A stretch of DNA of 64,000 bases from Thermaerobacter sp. PB12/4term (GCF_003403315.2 NZ_CP048407.1:2046001-2110000); one strand, 5' to 3'. Positions 35,070 through 44,178 are shown, counted from the first letter of the stretch. The notes: a model not told the origin generated them from the sequence alone. Numbers and translations are program-made.

Positions 35070-35515
35070 GACCGTCCCACCCGAAGGACCGGCACAGGTG
35101 AACACGGCCGCCCTCCCGAACCGGCCTCCCGCAGCCACGGGCCGCACCGGTCACGAGATTCGGAGCCCGTCCACGGTCATCGCCTCGAGGTGGGGTGACG
35201 TCGGGATGGGCGGTCGCCACCATGCGCTGACAATGCCCACCGCCCCATGCGCGCAGGACCTCACCACGCGTTGGCGTAGAGGGTGTACTGCCGTCGCTCG
35301 TGTCACTACCCTATCGGCCCCTATCGCTGCCCTCGCGGTCGCCGCTGCGGGGACTTAAGTCCACCCCCGCCGCCACCGCCGCCCACAGGTCGGCCTCCAG
35401 GTTGCCGGACCGCGGGCGGGCAGTCAGGCCGTCGATAGAAGATACGAGGAGCTGTCCATCGGGCTTCCTCCCACGAGAACCGGCTCCGTGCCCACCCACC
35501 AGACGCTTTCCCCCC
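35070..35515. other. 446-bp gene-free stretch at the left border of the hydrogenase island
   Basis: It contains the glutamate-synthase-like relic at 35355-35411. Otherwise no gene or RNA was recognised. No clear terminator for the hyp genes was found. Confidence 0.5.
35355..35411 (-). pseudogene. fragment of a glutamate-synthase-like gene
   Basis: About 50 bp match the gene at 55226-56812 (around 55930-55980) with few mismatches, same strand. The relic encodes GNLEADLWAAVAAGVD where the intact gene has GDLEADLRAAVAAGVD. Part of the match is simple GCC repeat, but the 20 bp covering GNLEADL are not. Confidence 0.6.
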
Positions 35516-37774
35516 TCATTGAGCGGTCCCCACCGCCACCAAGGCTGCCTGTCCCAGGCTGATGCCGCCGTCATTAACCGGTACCTGGTGCCCCGTCCAG
35601 ACTTCCAGGGTGGAAGCCGCGAACAAGTCCTTCAGATCGGATAGGAGCAACTGGTTCTGGAACACGCCCCCTGACAGGACCACGACGTCGATCCCGTGGA
35701 CCTCCGCCAGGGCCACCGCCGCCCGGTAGATGCCCTTGGCCAGGCCGCGGTGGAATGCCCGCGCGATGACGGCCGGGTCCCGCCCGCGCAGGCGGTCTTC
35801 GACCACCGCCTGCAACAGGGGGCGGAAGTCCAGCTCCCGCCCGTCCCAGGGCATCGGATAGGCGCCGGCCGGCGCCGCGCCCCGGGCCAGGTGTTCGAGC
35901 CAGATGGCCGCCTGCCCCTCGAAGGTGATGCCGCCGGCGAAGCCCACCAGGGCGGCCACGGCGTCGAACAGGCGCCCGGCCGACGTGGTGGGGAAGACCC
36001 GCACCCCCTTCTCCACCAGCTTCCACGCCATGGCGAAGCGCTCGGGAAGGGCCAGGCGCTTCCGAGCCTCCGCGGCCAGGCCGGGCAGATCCACGAAGAA
36101 CCCCGCGGCGGCCTGGGCGGGAAAGCGAGCCGCAGCGTCGCCACCGGGCAGGACGGCGTACCGCAGGTGACCGGCCCGGCGGAGCCCTTCTTCCAGGCTG
36201 CCCACGAAGAACTCGCCGCCCCAGATGGCCCCGTCGTCCCCGTAGCCGGTGCCGTCGAAGGCCACGCCCACCACCCGCCGCCGCATCGCACCCCGCTCCG
36301 CCAGCACGGCGGCGACGTGGGCCCGGTGGTGCTGCACCCCTTGATGGGCGCGGGCCGGCAGGGAGCGGGCGAAGGCAGAGGAACGGTAGTCGGGGTGCAG
36401 GTCGAAGGCGACCACCGCCTCTTCCACCGCCACCTCGTACATGCGGAGGAGGTCGTCCACCGCCCGCTCGAAGGCCCGGTACGCCTCATAGTGCTCCAGG
36501 TCCCCGATGTGCTGGCTCATGATGGCCTGGCCCGCCACGACCAGGGTGACCGTGTTCTTGAGATCGGCCCCCAGGGCCAGGACGGGCGCTCCGGCCGGAA
36601 GGGAGGCGACGGGCAGCGGCGCGTAGCCGCGCCCGCGGCGGATCACCATGGGGCCGAAGGGCCCGGCGCGGGTGACGGAATCGTCCACGTACCGGGCGAT
36701 GGGACGCTCGCCGATCAGGAAGGCGTCGGCGATGTCGCGCAGGCGTTGGCGGGCGTCGTCGTCCTCGTACACGGTGGGCTCGCTGGAACGGTTGGCGCTG
36801 GTCATCACCAGCACCGGCGGTGCGCCGAAGTGGAAGAGCAGGTGGTGGAGAGGCGCGTAGGGGAGCATGACGCCCAGATCCCGGTTGCCGGGTGCCACGC
36901 CGGGCAGTTCCCGCCGGGCCGGGGCCAGCACGATGGGGCGTGCCGGCGACGCCAGCAGTTCTTCCGCCTCAGGTGACAGTTCCACCACCGCCCGGGCGGT
37001 TTCCAGGTCCCGCACCATCAGGGCGAAGGGCTTGTCCTCCCGCCGCTTCCGCTCCCGCAGCGCCCTCACGGCCCGGTCGTTCTCCGCGTCGCAGGCCAGG
37101 TGATACCCGCCCAGCCCCTTGACGGCCAGGATCCACCCCTCCCGGAGAAGGCTGGCGGCGCGGGCGATGGCCTCCCGGTCGCCGTGGACCGGCTCACCCG
37201 CACCCAGGAGGAAGTAGTGGGGCCCGCAACGGGGGCAGGCGATGGGCTGTGCATGGAAGCGCCGATGCCGGGGGTCGGAATACTCCGCGGCACACATCGG
37301 GCACATCTCCCAGGCGCGCATGGTGGTGCGGCAGCGGTCGTAGGGCAGCCCCTCGATGACCGTGTACCGCGGCCCGCAGTCGGTACAGTTAATGTAGGGA
37401 TACAGGTAGCGGGGGTCGCGGGGGTCGAACAGTTCCTCCAGGCACGCCGGGCAGGTGGCCATGTCCGGGGGGATGCGGGCCGTGGGGCGGTCGCCGGTGG
37501 CGCTGGCCCGGATGACGAAGGCCTCATGGCCTTCCGGCGGCACGTCCCGGACCTCCACCGCGGTCACCCGCGCCGCCGCCGGCGGCCGTTCCTTGAGGTC
37601 GGCGACGAAGCCTTCCAGCGCGCCCGGCTCCCCCTCGGCGTGGATGACCACACCTTCCATGCCGTTGAGGACCCAGCCGGAGATCCCCCACCGCTCCGCC
37701 AGTCGATAGACGAAGGGGCGAAAGCCGACCCCCTGGACCACTCCCCTCACGCGGATGCGCCACGCCGCCCTCAT
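35516..37774 (-). CDS. hypF: HypF carbamoyltransferase
   Basis: A 752-aa maturation protein that uses carbamoyl phosphate and ATP to carbamoylate the C-terminal Cys of HypE, the source of the CN ligands of the [NiFe] site. All domains are present: acylphosphatase (RGVVQGVGFRPFVYRLAERW), two zinc-finger-like pairs (CPACLEEL, CTDCGPRYT, CPMCAAEYSDPRHRRFHAQP, CPRCGP), a YrdC-like domain (LAVKGLGGYHLACDA) and the Kae1-like C-terminal domain (QGVQHHRAHVAAVLAE, GVAFDGTGYGDDG, VVLSGGVFQNQLL). The length is normal. It is the last gene of the hydrogenase cluster, 93 bp after the glutaredoxin-like gene. Confidence 0.96.
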   Translation of the reverse strand: MRAAWRIRVRGVVQGVGFRPFVYRLAERWGISGWVLNGMEGVVIHAEGEPGALEGFVADLKERPPAAARVTAVEVRDVPPEGHEAFVIRASATGDRPTARIPPDMATCPACLEELFDPRDPRYLYPYINCTDCGPRYTVIEGLPYDRCRTTMRAWEMCPMCAAEYSDPRHRRFHAQPIACPRCGPHYFLLGAGEPVHGDREAIARAASLLREGWILAVKGLGGYHLACDAENDRAVRALRERKRREDKPFALMVRDLETARAVVELSPEAEELLASPARPIVLAPARRELPGVAPGNRDLGVMLPYAPLHHLLFHFGAPPVLVMTSANRSSEPTVYEDDDARQRLRDIADAFLIGERPIARYVDDSVTRAGPFGPMVIRRGRGYAPLPVASLPAGAPVLALGADLKNTVTLVVAGQAIMSQHIGDLEHYEAYRAFERAVDDLLRMYEVAVEEAVVAFDLHPDYRSSAFARSLPARAHQGVQHHRAHVAAVLAERGAMRRRVVGVAFDGTGYGDDGAIWGGEFFVGSLEEGLRRAGHLRYAVLPGGDAAARFPAQAAAGFFVDLPGLAAEARKRLALPERFAMAWKLVEKGVRVFPTTSAGRLFDAVAALVGFAGGITFEGQAAIWLEHLARGAAPAGAYPMPWDGRELDFRPLLQAVVEDRLRGRDPAVIARAFHRGLAKGIYRAAVALAEVHGIDVVVLSGGVFQNQLLLSDLKDLFAASTLEVWTGHQVPVNDGGISLGQAALVAVGTAQ

Positions 37775-37867
37775 CGCCTGTCCCCGCCCTTCCTCCCGTG
37801 CCGTGAAGGACCGGTTCCGGTGCCGGCGCCGGTGCCGGGATACCCTCCGGTGCGGGCCCGGGCCGGG

Positions 37868-38134
37868 TCAACCGGGCAACCCGTCGCCGGTTCCGCCCGC
37901 CGGCGGGGCCGGCGGGGTGGCAAGGCAGGTTCGTCCCTGGTACCCCACCTGCACGACCCGCCCGTCCTCGGCCAGGACGGGAACCGCCCGGCCCCCCGTC
38001 AGGGCCACCAGGCGCCGGAAGGCGTCGGGATCTGCCTCCACGTCGTACTCGCGGAACTCCTGGCCGCGAAACCACAACTCCTCCCGGAGCTCCCGGGTGT
38101 AGGGACACGTGCGGGTTCCGTAGAGTTCAAGCAT
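37868..38134 (-). CDS. glutaredoxin-like small protein
   Basis: An 88-aa thioredoxin-fold protein: LELYGTRTCPYTRELREELW with a monothiol CPYT site, then EYDVEADPDAFRRLVALTGG, RAVPVLAEDGRVVQVGYQGR and a second Cys in RTCLA. This pattern resembles the UXX-star group of glutaredoxin-like selenoproteins and their Cys homologues (from memory; not verifiable here). Its start overlaps the end of the double-SIS gene by 8 bp, so it is part of the cluster. It might handle a thiol or Cys step in hydrogenase assembly, which is conjecture. Confidence 0.75.
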   Translation of the reverse strand: MLELYGTRTCPYTRELREELWFRGQEFREYDVEADPDAFRRLVALTGGRAVPVLAEDGRVVQVGYQGRTCLATPPAPPAGGTGDGLPG

Positions 38135-39332
38135 CGCCGGTCACCACCGCCAGTCCCTCGCGGATCACGTGGTAGATGGATGCATGGACTTCCTGGATGC
38201 GAGGAACGTAGTCCGACGGCACCACGATGGCGATGTCCGCCAGCCCGCGCCGCACCACCTCGCCCCCGTCGTATCCCAAGAGCGCCAGCGTGAACAGCCC
38301 GCGCTTCCGCGCCTCCTCCAGGGCGAGGACGATGTTCCGTGAGTTGCCACTGGTCGAGATGGCCGCCACCACATCCCCGGGGCGGGCGTGGGCAATGACC
38401 TGGCGCAGGAAGATGACCTCCGCCCCCACGTCGTTGGCCAGGGCCGAGAGGATGGCGGGATCCATGGCCAGGGAGACGGCGGGCAGCGGGCGCCACCCCC
38501 GGGGCGGGAGGGTCATGTCCAGGGCCCAGTCGTTGGCGTCGGTGGCCGAGCCGCCGTTGCCCAGCAGGATCAGCTGGCCCCCAAGCTCCAGGCGCTCCGC
38601 CAGGGTCCGGACGGCCCGGGCGATGGCGTCGGCCTCGGCCTCCGCCACCTCGGCCCGCAGGCGGGCGGTATCCTCCGCCTTGGCCGTGATGGAGGCCGCC
38701 ACCTCTCCCACCACGGCCGATGTGTCCTGCCCCCGCGCCGACAGGAAGGGGTAGAGGAACCCCGCCGCGCCGGCATCGCCCCCCGTGGAGGCGTCCCGGT
38801 GCTCGAAGAACACATGCACCGTTTCCCACAGGGTGTGATAGAGGATCTCCAGCATTTCCTGGTGGACGAAGGGGTCGGGATCGGGCGGCGCCACCCCGTA
38901 GCCGCTTGCATCCTGGCCGCGGTGCTCCGGCCCCGGCAGGGCGGGCAGGGCGAAGCAGAAGGCCCCCTGCTGGCGCGCCCGCGCCAGCACGCCCGCCACC
39001 TCCGGGTCGCCCTCCGGAGGCCCGAATGCCATCACCATGTCCTCCGGGCGCAGGAGGGCCCCGAAGCCCGCCGGCAACACCGTCGACACGTCCACGGCCG
39101 GCAGCGCCCGCTTGCCTACGATCACCGGGTGGACGAACTCCACCGCCACATGCTGGGCGTCGGTGGCGTAGACGCCCCGCCCTGCAGCCAGCAGGCGCCC
39201 GCCGGCGAGGAAGCGGCCCGCCATCTCGCGGCAGGCGAGGGCCAGCTGTTCGGCCTCGCACGGGAAGAACCGTGCCGACACCTCCTTGCGGTACAGCAGG
39301 CGTTCCCTTACCCACCGTTCCGAGGGTGTCAT
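38127..39332 (-). CDS. protein with two SIS (sugar isomerase) domains, GmhA-like
   Basis: A 401-aa protein. The C-terminal half is a clear GmhA-like SIS domain (LILLGNGGSATDANDWALDM, HARPGDVVAAISTSGNSRNI, IAIVVPSDYVPRIQEVHASI). The N-terminal half shows a weaker SIS pattern (LAGGRLLAAGRGVYATDAQH, VAVEFVHPVIVGKRALPAVD), lacking the STSGNS motif. Phosphoheptose isomerases are normally about 190 aa with one domain. It lies between hypE and the glutaredoxin-like gene in the hydrogenase operon, with no LPS heptose genes nearby, so a role in lipopolysaccharide is unlikely. ATG at 39332 follows GGAGGGGTGGTC. Confidence 0.85.
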   Translation of the reverse strand: MTPSERWVRERLLYRKEVSARFFPCEAEQLALACREMAGRFLAGGRLLAAGRGVYATDAQHVAVEFVHPVIVGKRALPAVDVSTVLPAGFGALLRPEDMVMAFGPPEGDPEVAGVLARARQQGAFCFALPALPGPEHRGQDASGYGVAPPDPDPFVHQEMLEILYHTLWETVHVFFEHRDASTGGDAGAAGFLYPFLSARGQDTSAVVGEVAASITAKAEDTARLRAEVAEAEADAIARAVRTLAERLELGGQLILLGNGGSATDANDWALDMTLPPRGWRPLPAVSLAMDPAILSALANDVGAEVIFLRQVIAHARPGDVVAAISTSGNSRNIVLALEEARKRGLFTLALLGYDGGEVVRRGLADIAIVVPSDYVPRIQEVHASIYHVIREGLAVVTGDA

Positions 39333-39353
39333 GACCACCCCTCCGGCCCGCCA

Positions 39354-40397
39354 CTAGCAAATACGTGGCAAGGGGTCGCCCACCAGCATGTCCACCACGC
39401 GCGTTCCCCCGAACGACGAGCGGGCCAGGACCACGCCGGCGGGGTCCGAGCCGATCTCGCCGATGCGGGCCGCGTCCTCCCCGCCCGGCATGCCCTGCAG
39501 GGCTTCCAGGGCAGCCTCCGCGTGCTCGGGTGCCACCACGGCCACGAACTGCCCCTCATTGGCGATGTGCAGCGGGTCGAGCCCCAGGATCTCGCAGGCG
39601 CCCCGCACCGCGGGCCGCACGGGGATCGCCTCCTCGTCCAACATCACCGCCACCCGGGCCTGCCGTGCCAGCTCGTTCAGTGCCGTGGCCACGCCGCCCC
39701 GGGTGGGGTCCCGCATCCAGCGGATGCCGGGGCCCGCCGTCTCGATCATGGCGGCCACCAGCGGCCACAGCGGCCGGGTGTCGGAGACCAGGTCCGCCTC
39801 CAGGTCCAGCTCGCCGCGCGCCAGCAACACCGTGATGCCGTGGTCGCCGATGGGCCCGGAGAGCAGGATCTGATCCCCCGGCCGGACGGACGCGGCGGAA
39901 AGGGTGACGCGGGGGTCCACCACACCGATTCCGGCGGTGGTGATGTAGAGCCCGTCGGCCTTCCCGTGCTCCACCACCTTGGTGTCCCCGCCCACCACGT
40001 CCACGCCGGCGTTCCGGGCCGCTTCCGCCATGGCCTCGACTTCCTGCTCGAGAACGTCCGTGGGTAGCCCCGCTTCCACGATCCACGTGGCCACCAGTGC
40101 CAGCGGCCGGGCGCCGGCCACGGCCAGGTCGTTCACGGTGCCGTGGACCGACAGAGCGCCGATGGAGCCCCCCGGAAACCGCAGGGGTTTTACGACGAAG
40201 CTGTCCCCCGTCAGGGCCAGGCGCAAGCCCTGAGTGCCGGGGATTTCCACGTACGCCGCGTCCCCCAGTTCGGCCAGGGCTTCGTTAGCCAGGTAGGGGA
40301 CCAGTAGGCCCTCGATCAGCCGCCGGCTGGCCTTGCCCCCGGCCCCGTGGGCCAGCTCGATCCGAGGGTCCTGAAAGCGCACCCTGGTGGTCTCCAT
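39354..40397 (-). CDS. hypE: HypE carbamoyl dehydratase
   Basis: A 347-aa protein that converts the thiocarboxamide on its C-terminal Cys to thiocyanate and passes CN to the HypC-HypD complex. It begins with the typical ELAHGAGGKASRRLIEGLLV and has ALTGDSFVVKPLRFPGGSIG, SVHGTVNDLAVAGARPLAL, VVGGDTKVVEHGKADGLYI and MRDPTRGGVATALNELA. It ends in the required PRIC. ATG at 40397 is preceded by GGCGAGGAACCGCC; ATG at 40424 and the open frame to 40451 are alternatives. Confidence 0.96.
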   Translation of the reverse strand: METTRVRFQDPRIELAHGAGGKASRRLIEGLLVPYLANEALAELGDAAYVEIPGTQGLRLALTGDSFVVKPLRFPGGSIGALSVHGTVNDLAVAGARPLALVATWIVEAGLPTDVLEQEVEAMAEAARNAGVDVVGGDTKVVEHGKADGLYITTAGIGVVDPRVTLSAASVRPGDQILLSGPIGDHGITVLLARGELDLEADLVSDTRPLWPLVAAMIETAGPGIRWMRDPTRGGVATALNELARQARVAVMLDEEAIPVRPAVRGACEILGLDPLHIANEGQFVAVVAPEHAEAALEALQGMPGGEDAARIGEIGSDPAGVVLARSSFGGTRVVDMLVGDPLPRIC

Positions 40398-40447
40398 GGC
40401 GGTTCCTCGCCTCTCTTCTTCCATGACTGTTGACGTCCGGAGTTCCC

Positions 40448-41140
40448 TCACGCCAGCAGGTCCGGCAGCAAGGACCAGAGTATGAACCCACCCCAGGCGA
40501 GGCTGGCCAGGGCGGCGGCGGCGCGTACGGCGGCGTGCAGGAACAACCGGCGAGAAGTAACCGCCACCGCCGGCGCGGCCACGCAGAGGGTCATAAGGAA
40601 CATGCCGAGCAGCGTGCCAGCACCGAACAGGAGCAGCCAGAGCACGGCACCGCCCGGGTCCGGTGACGCCTGCAGGGCCATCACGGCCGCCGCCCCGCTG
40701 CCCCCGAGCCCGTGCGCCACCCCGAAGGCGAAGGTGACGCGCTGGCGGTTCTGCCCCATCCGGAACGGGTGCCGGTGGCCGGGCCGGTGGAAGTGGCCAT
40801 GGGTGATCTCCTCGTGCCGGTGGGTGGCGAAGTGCACGCCGCTGCGGGCCAGGCGCCGCAAGGTAACCAGCCCCAGGACGATCAGGAGCACACCCACGCC
40901 CGCCTCCGTGAGATGTTCGAAGCGCGCCGGGAGTTGCAGGCGGAAGACCACCAGCGGCAGCCCCACGGTCGCCACGGGAAGGAGGTGCCCCATCCCCCAG
41001 ACGAATCCGAGCCAGGCCGCCGGTCGCAGGCGCCGTTCTTCGGCGGCCAGGGTTGATACGGCCACCACATGGTCTGGCTCCAGGGCATGGCGCACCCCGA
41101 GGAATAGCGCCAGGCCCAGCAACGCCCAGCCGTCCATCAC
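40448..41140 (-). CDS. NicO/RcnA-type nickel or cobalt transporter
   Basis: A 230-aa membrane protein with about six helices. LGVRHALEPDHVVAVSTLAA carries the HX4DH metal motif of the NiCoT/NicO superfamily, with further motifs FVWGMGHLLPVATVGLP and FAFGVAHGLGGSGAAAVM. A His-rich cytoplasmic loop (HRHEEITHGHFHRPGHRHPF) lies in the middle. Position between hypD and hypE strongly suggests nickel supply for the hydrogenase. The start is at 41140 or at the Met one codon on. Confidence 0.88.
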   Translation of the reverse strand: MMDGWALLGLALFLGVRHALEPDHVVAVSTLAAEERRLRPAAWLGFVWGMGHLLPVATVGLPLVVFRLQLPARFEHLTEAGVGVLLIVLGLVTLRRLARSGVHFATHRHEEITHGHFHRPGHRHPFRMGQNRQRVTFAFGVAHGLGGSGAAAVMALQASPDPGGAVLWLLLFGAGTLLGMFLMTLCVAAPAVAVTSRRLFLHAAVRAAAALASLAWGGFILWSLLPDLLA

Positions 41141-41245
41141 GATACCTCCTTATGGGCCCGCACCTGCGCGCACTTCGCGATGCGCCTCAGCGGGCCGGGA
41201 CGGCCCGGCCGCCGGCGGCAGGACTCGCGTCCGCGGTCGCTCATT

Positions 41246-42358
41246 TCAGCCACCCACCGCCTGGCGGAGGTAGACATGATGGTAGTAGGCGGCGCACGCC
41301 CCTTCCGACGACACCATCAACGCGCCGACCGGGTGCTCCGGCGTGCACTCCTTGCCGAAGAGCTTGCACTGATGGGGTTTAAGGACGCCCTTTAGCACCT
41401 CGCCGCACTGGGCCGCCTTGGGATCGGTGACGCGCACGCCCTGTACACCGAAGCGGACTTCGGCGTCCCATTCGGCGAACTCCGGCCGCAGCTTGAGGGC
41501 CGACTGGGAGATGAACCCCAGGCCGCGCCACTCGAAGAAGGGGCGCACCTCAAACACCTCGGCCATGGCCTGCAGCGCCGCCCGGTTGCCCTCCCAGGGC
41601 ACGGCGCGGGCGTACTGGTTCTCCACCTCGGCCCGGCCCTCACGCAGTTGCCGGAGCAGCATGAGGATGGATTGTAGCAAGTCAAGGGGCTCGAAGCCCG
41701 AGATGACCACGGGCTTGCCGTACTGCTTGGGAATGAACTCGTAGGGCCGGGCACCGATGACAGTGGATACGTGGCCCGGCCCGATGAAACCATCCAGGCG
41801 CATGTCGGGAGACTCCAGGATGGCGCGGATGGCCGGCAGGATAAGGACGTGGTTCGAAAAGACGGTAAGGTTGCGCACGCCCAGTGACCGGGCCCGGAGC
41901 AGGGTCAGGGCCGTCGACGGGGCCGTAGTCTCGAAGCCGATGGCGAAAAAGACTACCTGGCGATCGGGGTTGTCCAGCGCCAGCTTGAGCGCGTCAAGGG
42001 GCGAGTACACCATGCGGATGTCGGCTCCGCGGGCTTTCAACTCCAGGGGCGTCCCCCGCCGGCCGGGCACCCGCATAACGTCCCCGAAAGCGGTGAAGAT
42101 GACCTCCGGCCGCTCGGCGATGGCGAGCCCGTCGTCCATCCGCCCCATGGGCAGCACGCAAACGGGGCAGCCCGGCCCGTGGACCAGCTCGATGTTGTCG
42201 GGCAGCAGGTTCTGCAACCCGAAACGGTAGATGGAGAAGGTGTGCCCGCCGCAGACCTCCATGATGCGATAGTGGCGATTGGGGTCCACAATGCGGCGAA
42301 TCTCATCCGCCGTCTTCCGGATCAGCTCCGGGTCACGAAACTCGTCGACGTACTTCAC
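41246..42358 (-). CDS. hypD: HypD maturation protein
   Basis: A 370-aa [4Fe-4S] protein on which the Fe(CN)2CO group is built together with HypC. Conserved segments: RIMEVCGGHTFSIYRFGLQ, ELVHGPGCPVCVLPMGRMDD, FFAIGFETTAPSTALTLLRA, GPGHVSTVIGARPYE, VVISGFEPLDLLQ and the C-terminal Cys-rich region (KLFGKECTPEHPVGALMVSS, EGACAAYYHH). Length normal. ATG at 42358 overlaps the stop of the second HypC-like gene. Confidence 0.97.
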   Translation of the reverse strand: MKYVDEFRDPELIRKTADEIRRIVDPNRHYRIMEVCGGHTFSIYRFGLQNLLPDNIELVHGPGCPVCVLPMGRMDDGLAIAERPEVIFTAFGDVMRVPGRRGTPLELKARGADIRMVYSPLDALKLALDNPDRQVVFFAIGFETTAPSTALTLLRARSLGVRNLTVFSNHVLILPAIRAILESPDMRLDGFIGPGHVSTVIGARPYEFIPKQYGKPVVISGFEPLDLLQSILMLLRQLREGRAEVENQYARAVPWEGNRAALQAMAEVFEVRPFFEWRGLGFISQSALKLRPEFAEWDAEVRFGVQGVRVTDPKAAQCGEVLKGVLKPHQCKLFGKECTPEHPVGALMVSSEGACAAYYHHVYLRQAVGG

Positions 42359-42624
42359 CGGTCCCCCTCCACCTTCCCCTCCGGCTTGCTGGCGCGCCCG
42401 ATGGCGATCCCGGCGTGGACCAGGAGGATGTCACCCGCGCGGGAGTCCGGGACGAAGTCGACGGCCACGGTCTCCCGACGGCCCGCTTCATCCTCGACAA
42501 GGGCCTCGGCGCCGCACACCTCCACCACCCGTACCGGCACCGCCACGTCGCCGCAGGTGATGCAGGTGCCCGCCTCCCCCGGGGTGCACACGTCCGGCGG
42601 CCTCCCGTTGGTCTCCACCGTCAT
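42355..42624 (-). CDS. second HypC/HupF-like small protein
   Basis: An 89-aa protein with the HypC beta-barrel pattern (TCITCGDVAVPVRVVEVCGA, then RAGDILLVHAGIAIGRA) but without the N-terminal MCxxxP of true HypC. Instead it has Cys residues in DVCTPG and TCITCGD. It overlaps hypC upstream (ATGA at 42621-42624) and hypD downstream by 4 bp. It may be a variant chaperone for one subunit or assembly step, or a partner of HypD. Confidence 0.82.
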   Translation of the reverse strand: MTVETNGRPPDVCTPGEAGTCITCGDVAVPVRVVEVCGAEALVEDEAGRRETVAVDFVPDSRAGDILLVHAGIAIGRASKPEGKVEGDR

Positions 42625-42941
42625 GAGGCCCCCGCTCCTTGCCCGGCCGCACCGGGCGCAGGGCCGCCCGTGCCGCCGAAGGCGTAGCCCCGGACCTCCT
42701 GCAGGGCTTCCTCGGCCTCGCCCAGCATGGCCAGGAGGCGCAACTGGTCCCGGGCCTGTTCCTCGCTGATCTTGCTCATGGCAAAGCCCACGTGGATCAG
42801 TACCCAGTCATCAGGTTGCAGCCCCTCCTGCCGCAGCAGGTCCACGTTGATCTTGCGCCGTACCCCCGACACGTCCACCACGGCGTAGTGGGGCTCGTCC
42901 TCCAGCAGCTGGACGATCCGCCCCGGAATCGCCAGGCACAT
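42621..42941 (-). CDS. hypC: HypC hydrogenase maturation chaperone
   Basis: A 106-aa protein starting MCLAIPGRIVQLLEDEP, with the essential Cys2, then VDVSGVRRKINVDLLRQEGL and DDWVLIHVGFAMSKISEEQA. HypC binds HypD and the precursor of the large subunit. A 25-residue Gly/Ala-rich tail is extra. ATG at 42941 lies after AAGGAGAGGGAGAGCGGCC. Confidence 0.95.
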   Translation of the reverse strand: MCLAIPGRIVQLLEDEPHYAVVDVSGVRRKINVDLLRQEGLQPDDWVLIHVGFAMSKISEEQARDQLRLLAMLGEAEEALQEVRGYAFGGTGGPAPGAAGQGAGAS

Positions 42942-43059
42942 GGCCGCTCTCCCTCTCCTTTCCCCGTGTTTCCTCGTCTTTCCCCGTTGTCGCCGCCCCC
43001 GTCCTCGCCCGTTTCCGCCGTCACCCGGCTCCCCCTCCCCCGGGGACGGGGTAATCCCG

Positions 43060-44178
43060 TCAACAGGTGGCGCCCTCCTCACACGCAGCCAGCCGCCAGA
43101 GCACGACCCGGTTGTTGCCGGAGTCGGCGATGGCCAGCAGGTCACCGTGGCCCCAGAGGCCGTAAGGCCAGCAGAGCGTGTCCCGGCCCACCACCTGCCA
43201 GCGGTTCTCGCCCGAGCCTTCGAAATCGGCCTGCCCGATGACGTGGGTCGCGGCAAGGTACGCGCCCCGCCGCGGGGGGCCGGGGAAGAGGAGCACCCGG
43301 TTGTTGGCGGTGTCGGCCACCGCTAGGTACCCGGCGCACAGGGCCACGCCGTAAGGAAACCGGAGGCGGCGCGGCCCCTGGGGGATGTCCGGGAGTTCGA
43401 AGGCCCGGTCGAAATCTTCCTGGCCCAGGACCAGGTTCGCCGCGCGATCCGCCACCGGCGGCGGTGTGAACCCCAGCACCCGGTGATTGCCGGCGTCGGC
43501 CACATAGAGAGTGATACCGTCGCCGGCCAGGGCATGGGGCCACCGGAAGCTATCCGGGCCCACGCCCCGGCCCCGGTTCTCCTCGCCGCTAGCCGCATCA
43601 GGCTGGCCGAGCACGAGGTCCGGGGGCCGCAGGCCCTCGGGAATTGCCCGCCATCCCAACACGCGGCGATTTCCAGTGTCGGCCACGTAGAACCACCCAT
43701 CGACGAAGGCGAACCCGTAGGGCCAACGCAATCCCGAGGCCGGCGTCGCGCCACCGCCGTTGGGAGCGGTACCGTCCAAGTCGGATTGGCCGATCACCGC
43801 GTCCGGCGGGCACCCGCTGTCTTCGGGCAGGCCGTCCCATACCAGGAGGCGGTGATGCCATGCGTCGGCCACCACCAGGCAGCCTTCCACCACCGCCACG
43901 GCCGTGGGAAGGTGGAGCAGGCCGGGCCCCTCCGTTTCGAAATCCCCGTGCCCCAGCACCACGTCCGCGGGCTGGTGGTCGACCTCCGGCAGGTCGTGCC
44001 AGATGAGGACCCGGTGATTGCCGGTGTCCGCCACGACCAGCACCCGGTCGTCCAGGTACACGCCCCGGGGAGCGTAGAGGGCCACCCTGCTGGGGCGGGC
44101 CGGCGGCAGGGCAAGGCCGCCCGGCGCCGGCGCTCCCAACCAGCACACGGGCTCCGCCGTCAGTGCGGGCGCACCCAT
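43060..44178 (-). CDS. six-bladed NHL-repeat protein
   Basis: A 372-aa protein of about six NHL repeats, each ending in a variant of one motif: VVADTGNHRVLIW, VVADAWHHRLLVW, YVADTGNRRVLGW, YVADAGNHRVLGF, AVADTANNRVLLF and AIADSGNNRVVLW. Between blades a GQxDF-like motif recurs (VIGQSDLD, VLGQPD, VLGQEDF, VIGQADF). A six-bladed beta-propeller is expected, probably a protein-binding scaffold. No signal peptide, so cytosolic like the hydrogenase. ATG at 44178 has GGAGGGG upstream and overlaps the end of the NifU-Rieske gene by 19 bp. As far as I know, NHL genes occur near actinobacterial group 2a hydrogenases. Confidence 0.88.
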   Translation of the reverse strand: MGAPALTAEPVCWLGAPAPGGLALPPARPSRVALYAPRGVYLDDRVLVVADTGNHRVLIWHDLPEVDHQPADVVLGHGDFETEGPGLLHLPTAVAVVEGCLVVADAWHHRLLVWDGLPEDSGCPPDAVIGQSDLDGTAPNGGGATPASGLRWPYGFAFVDGWFYVADTGNRRVLGWRAIPEGLRPPDLVLGQPDAASGEENRGRGVGPDSFRWPHALAGDGITLYVADAGNHRVLGFTPPPVADRAANLVLGQEDFDRAFELPDIPQGPRRLRFPYGVALCAGYLAVADTANNRVLLFPGPPRRGAYLAATHVIGQADFEGSGENRWQVVGRDTLCWPYGLWGHGDLLAIADSGNNRVVLWRLAACEEGATC

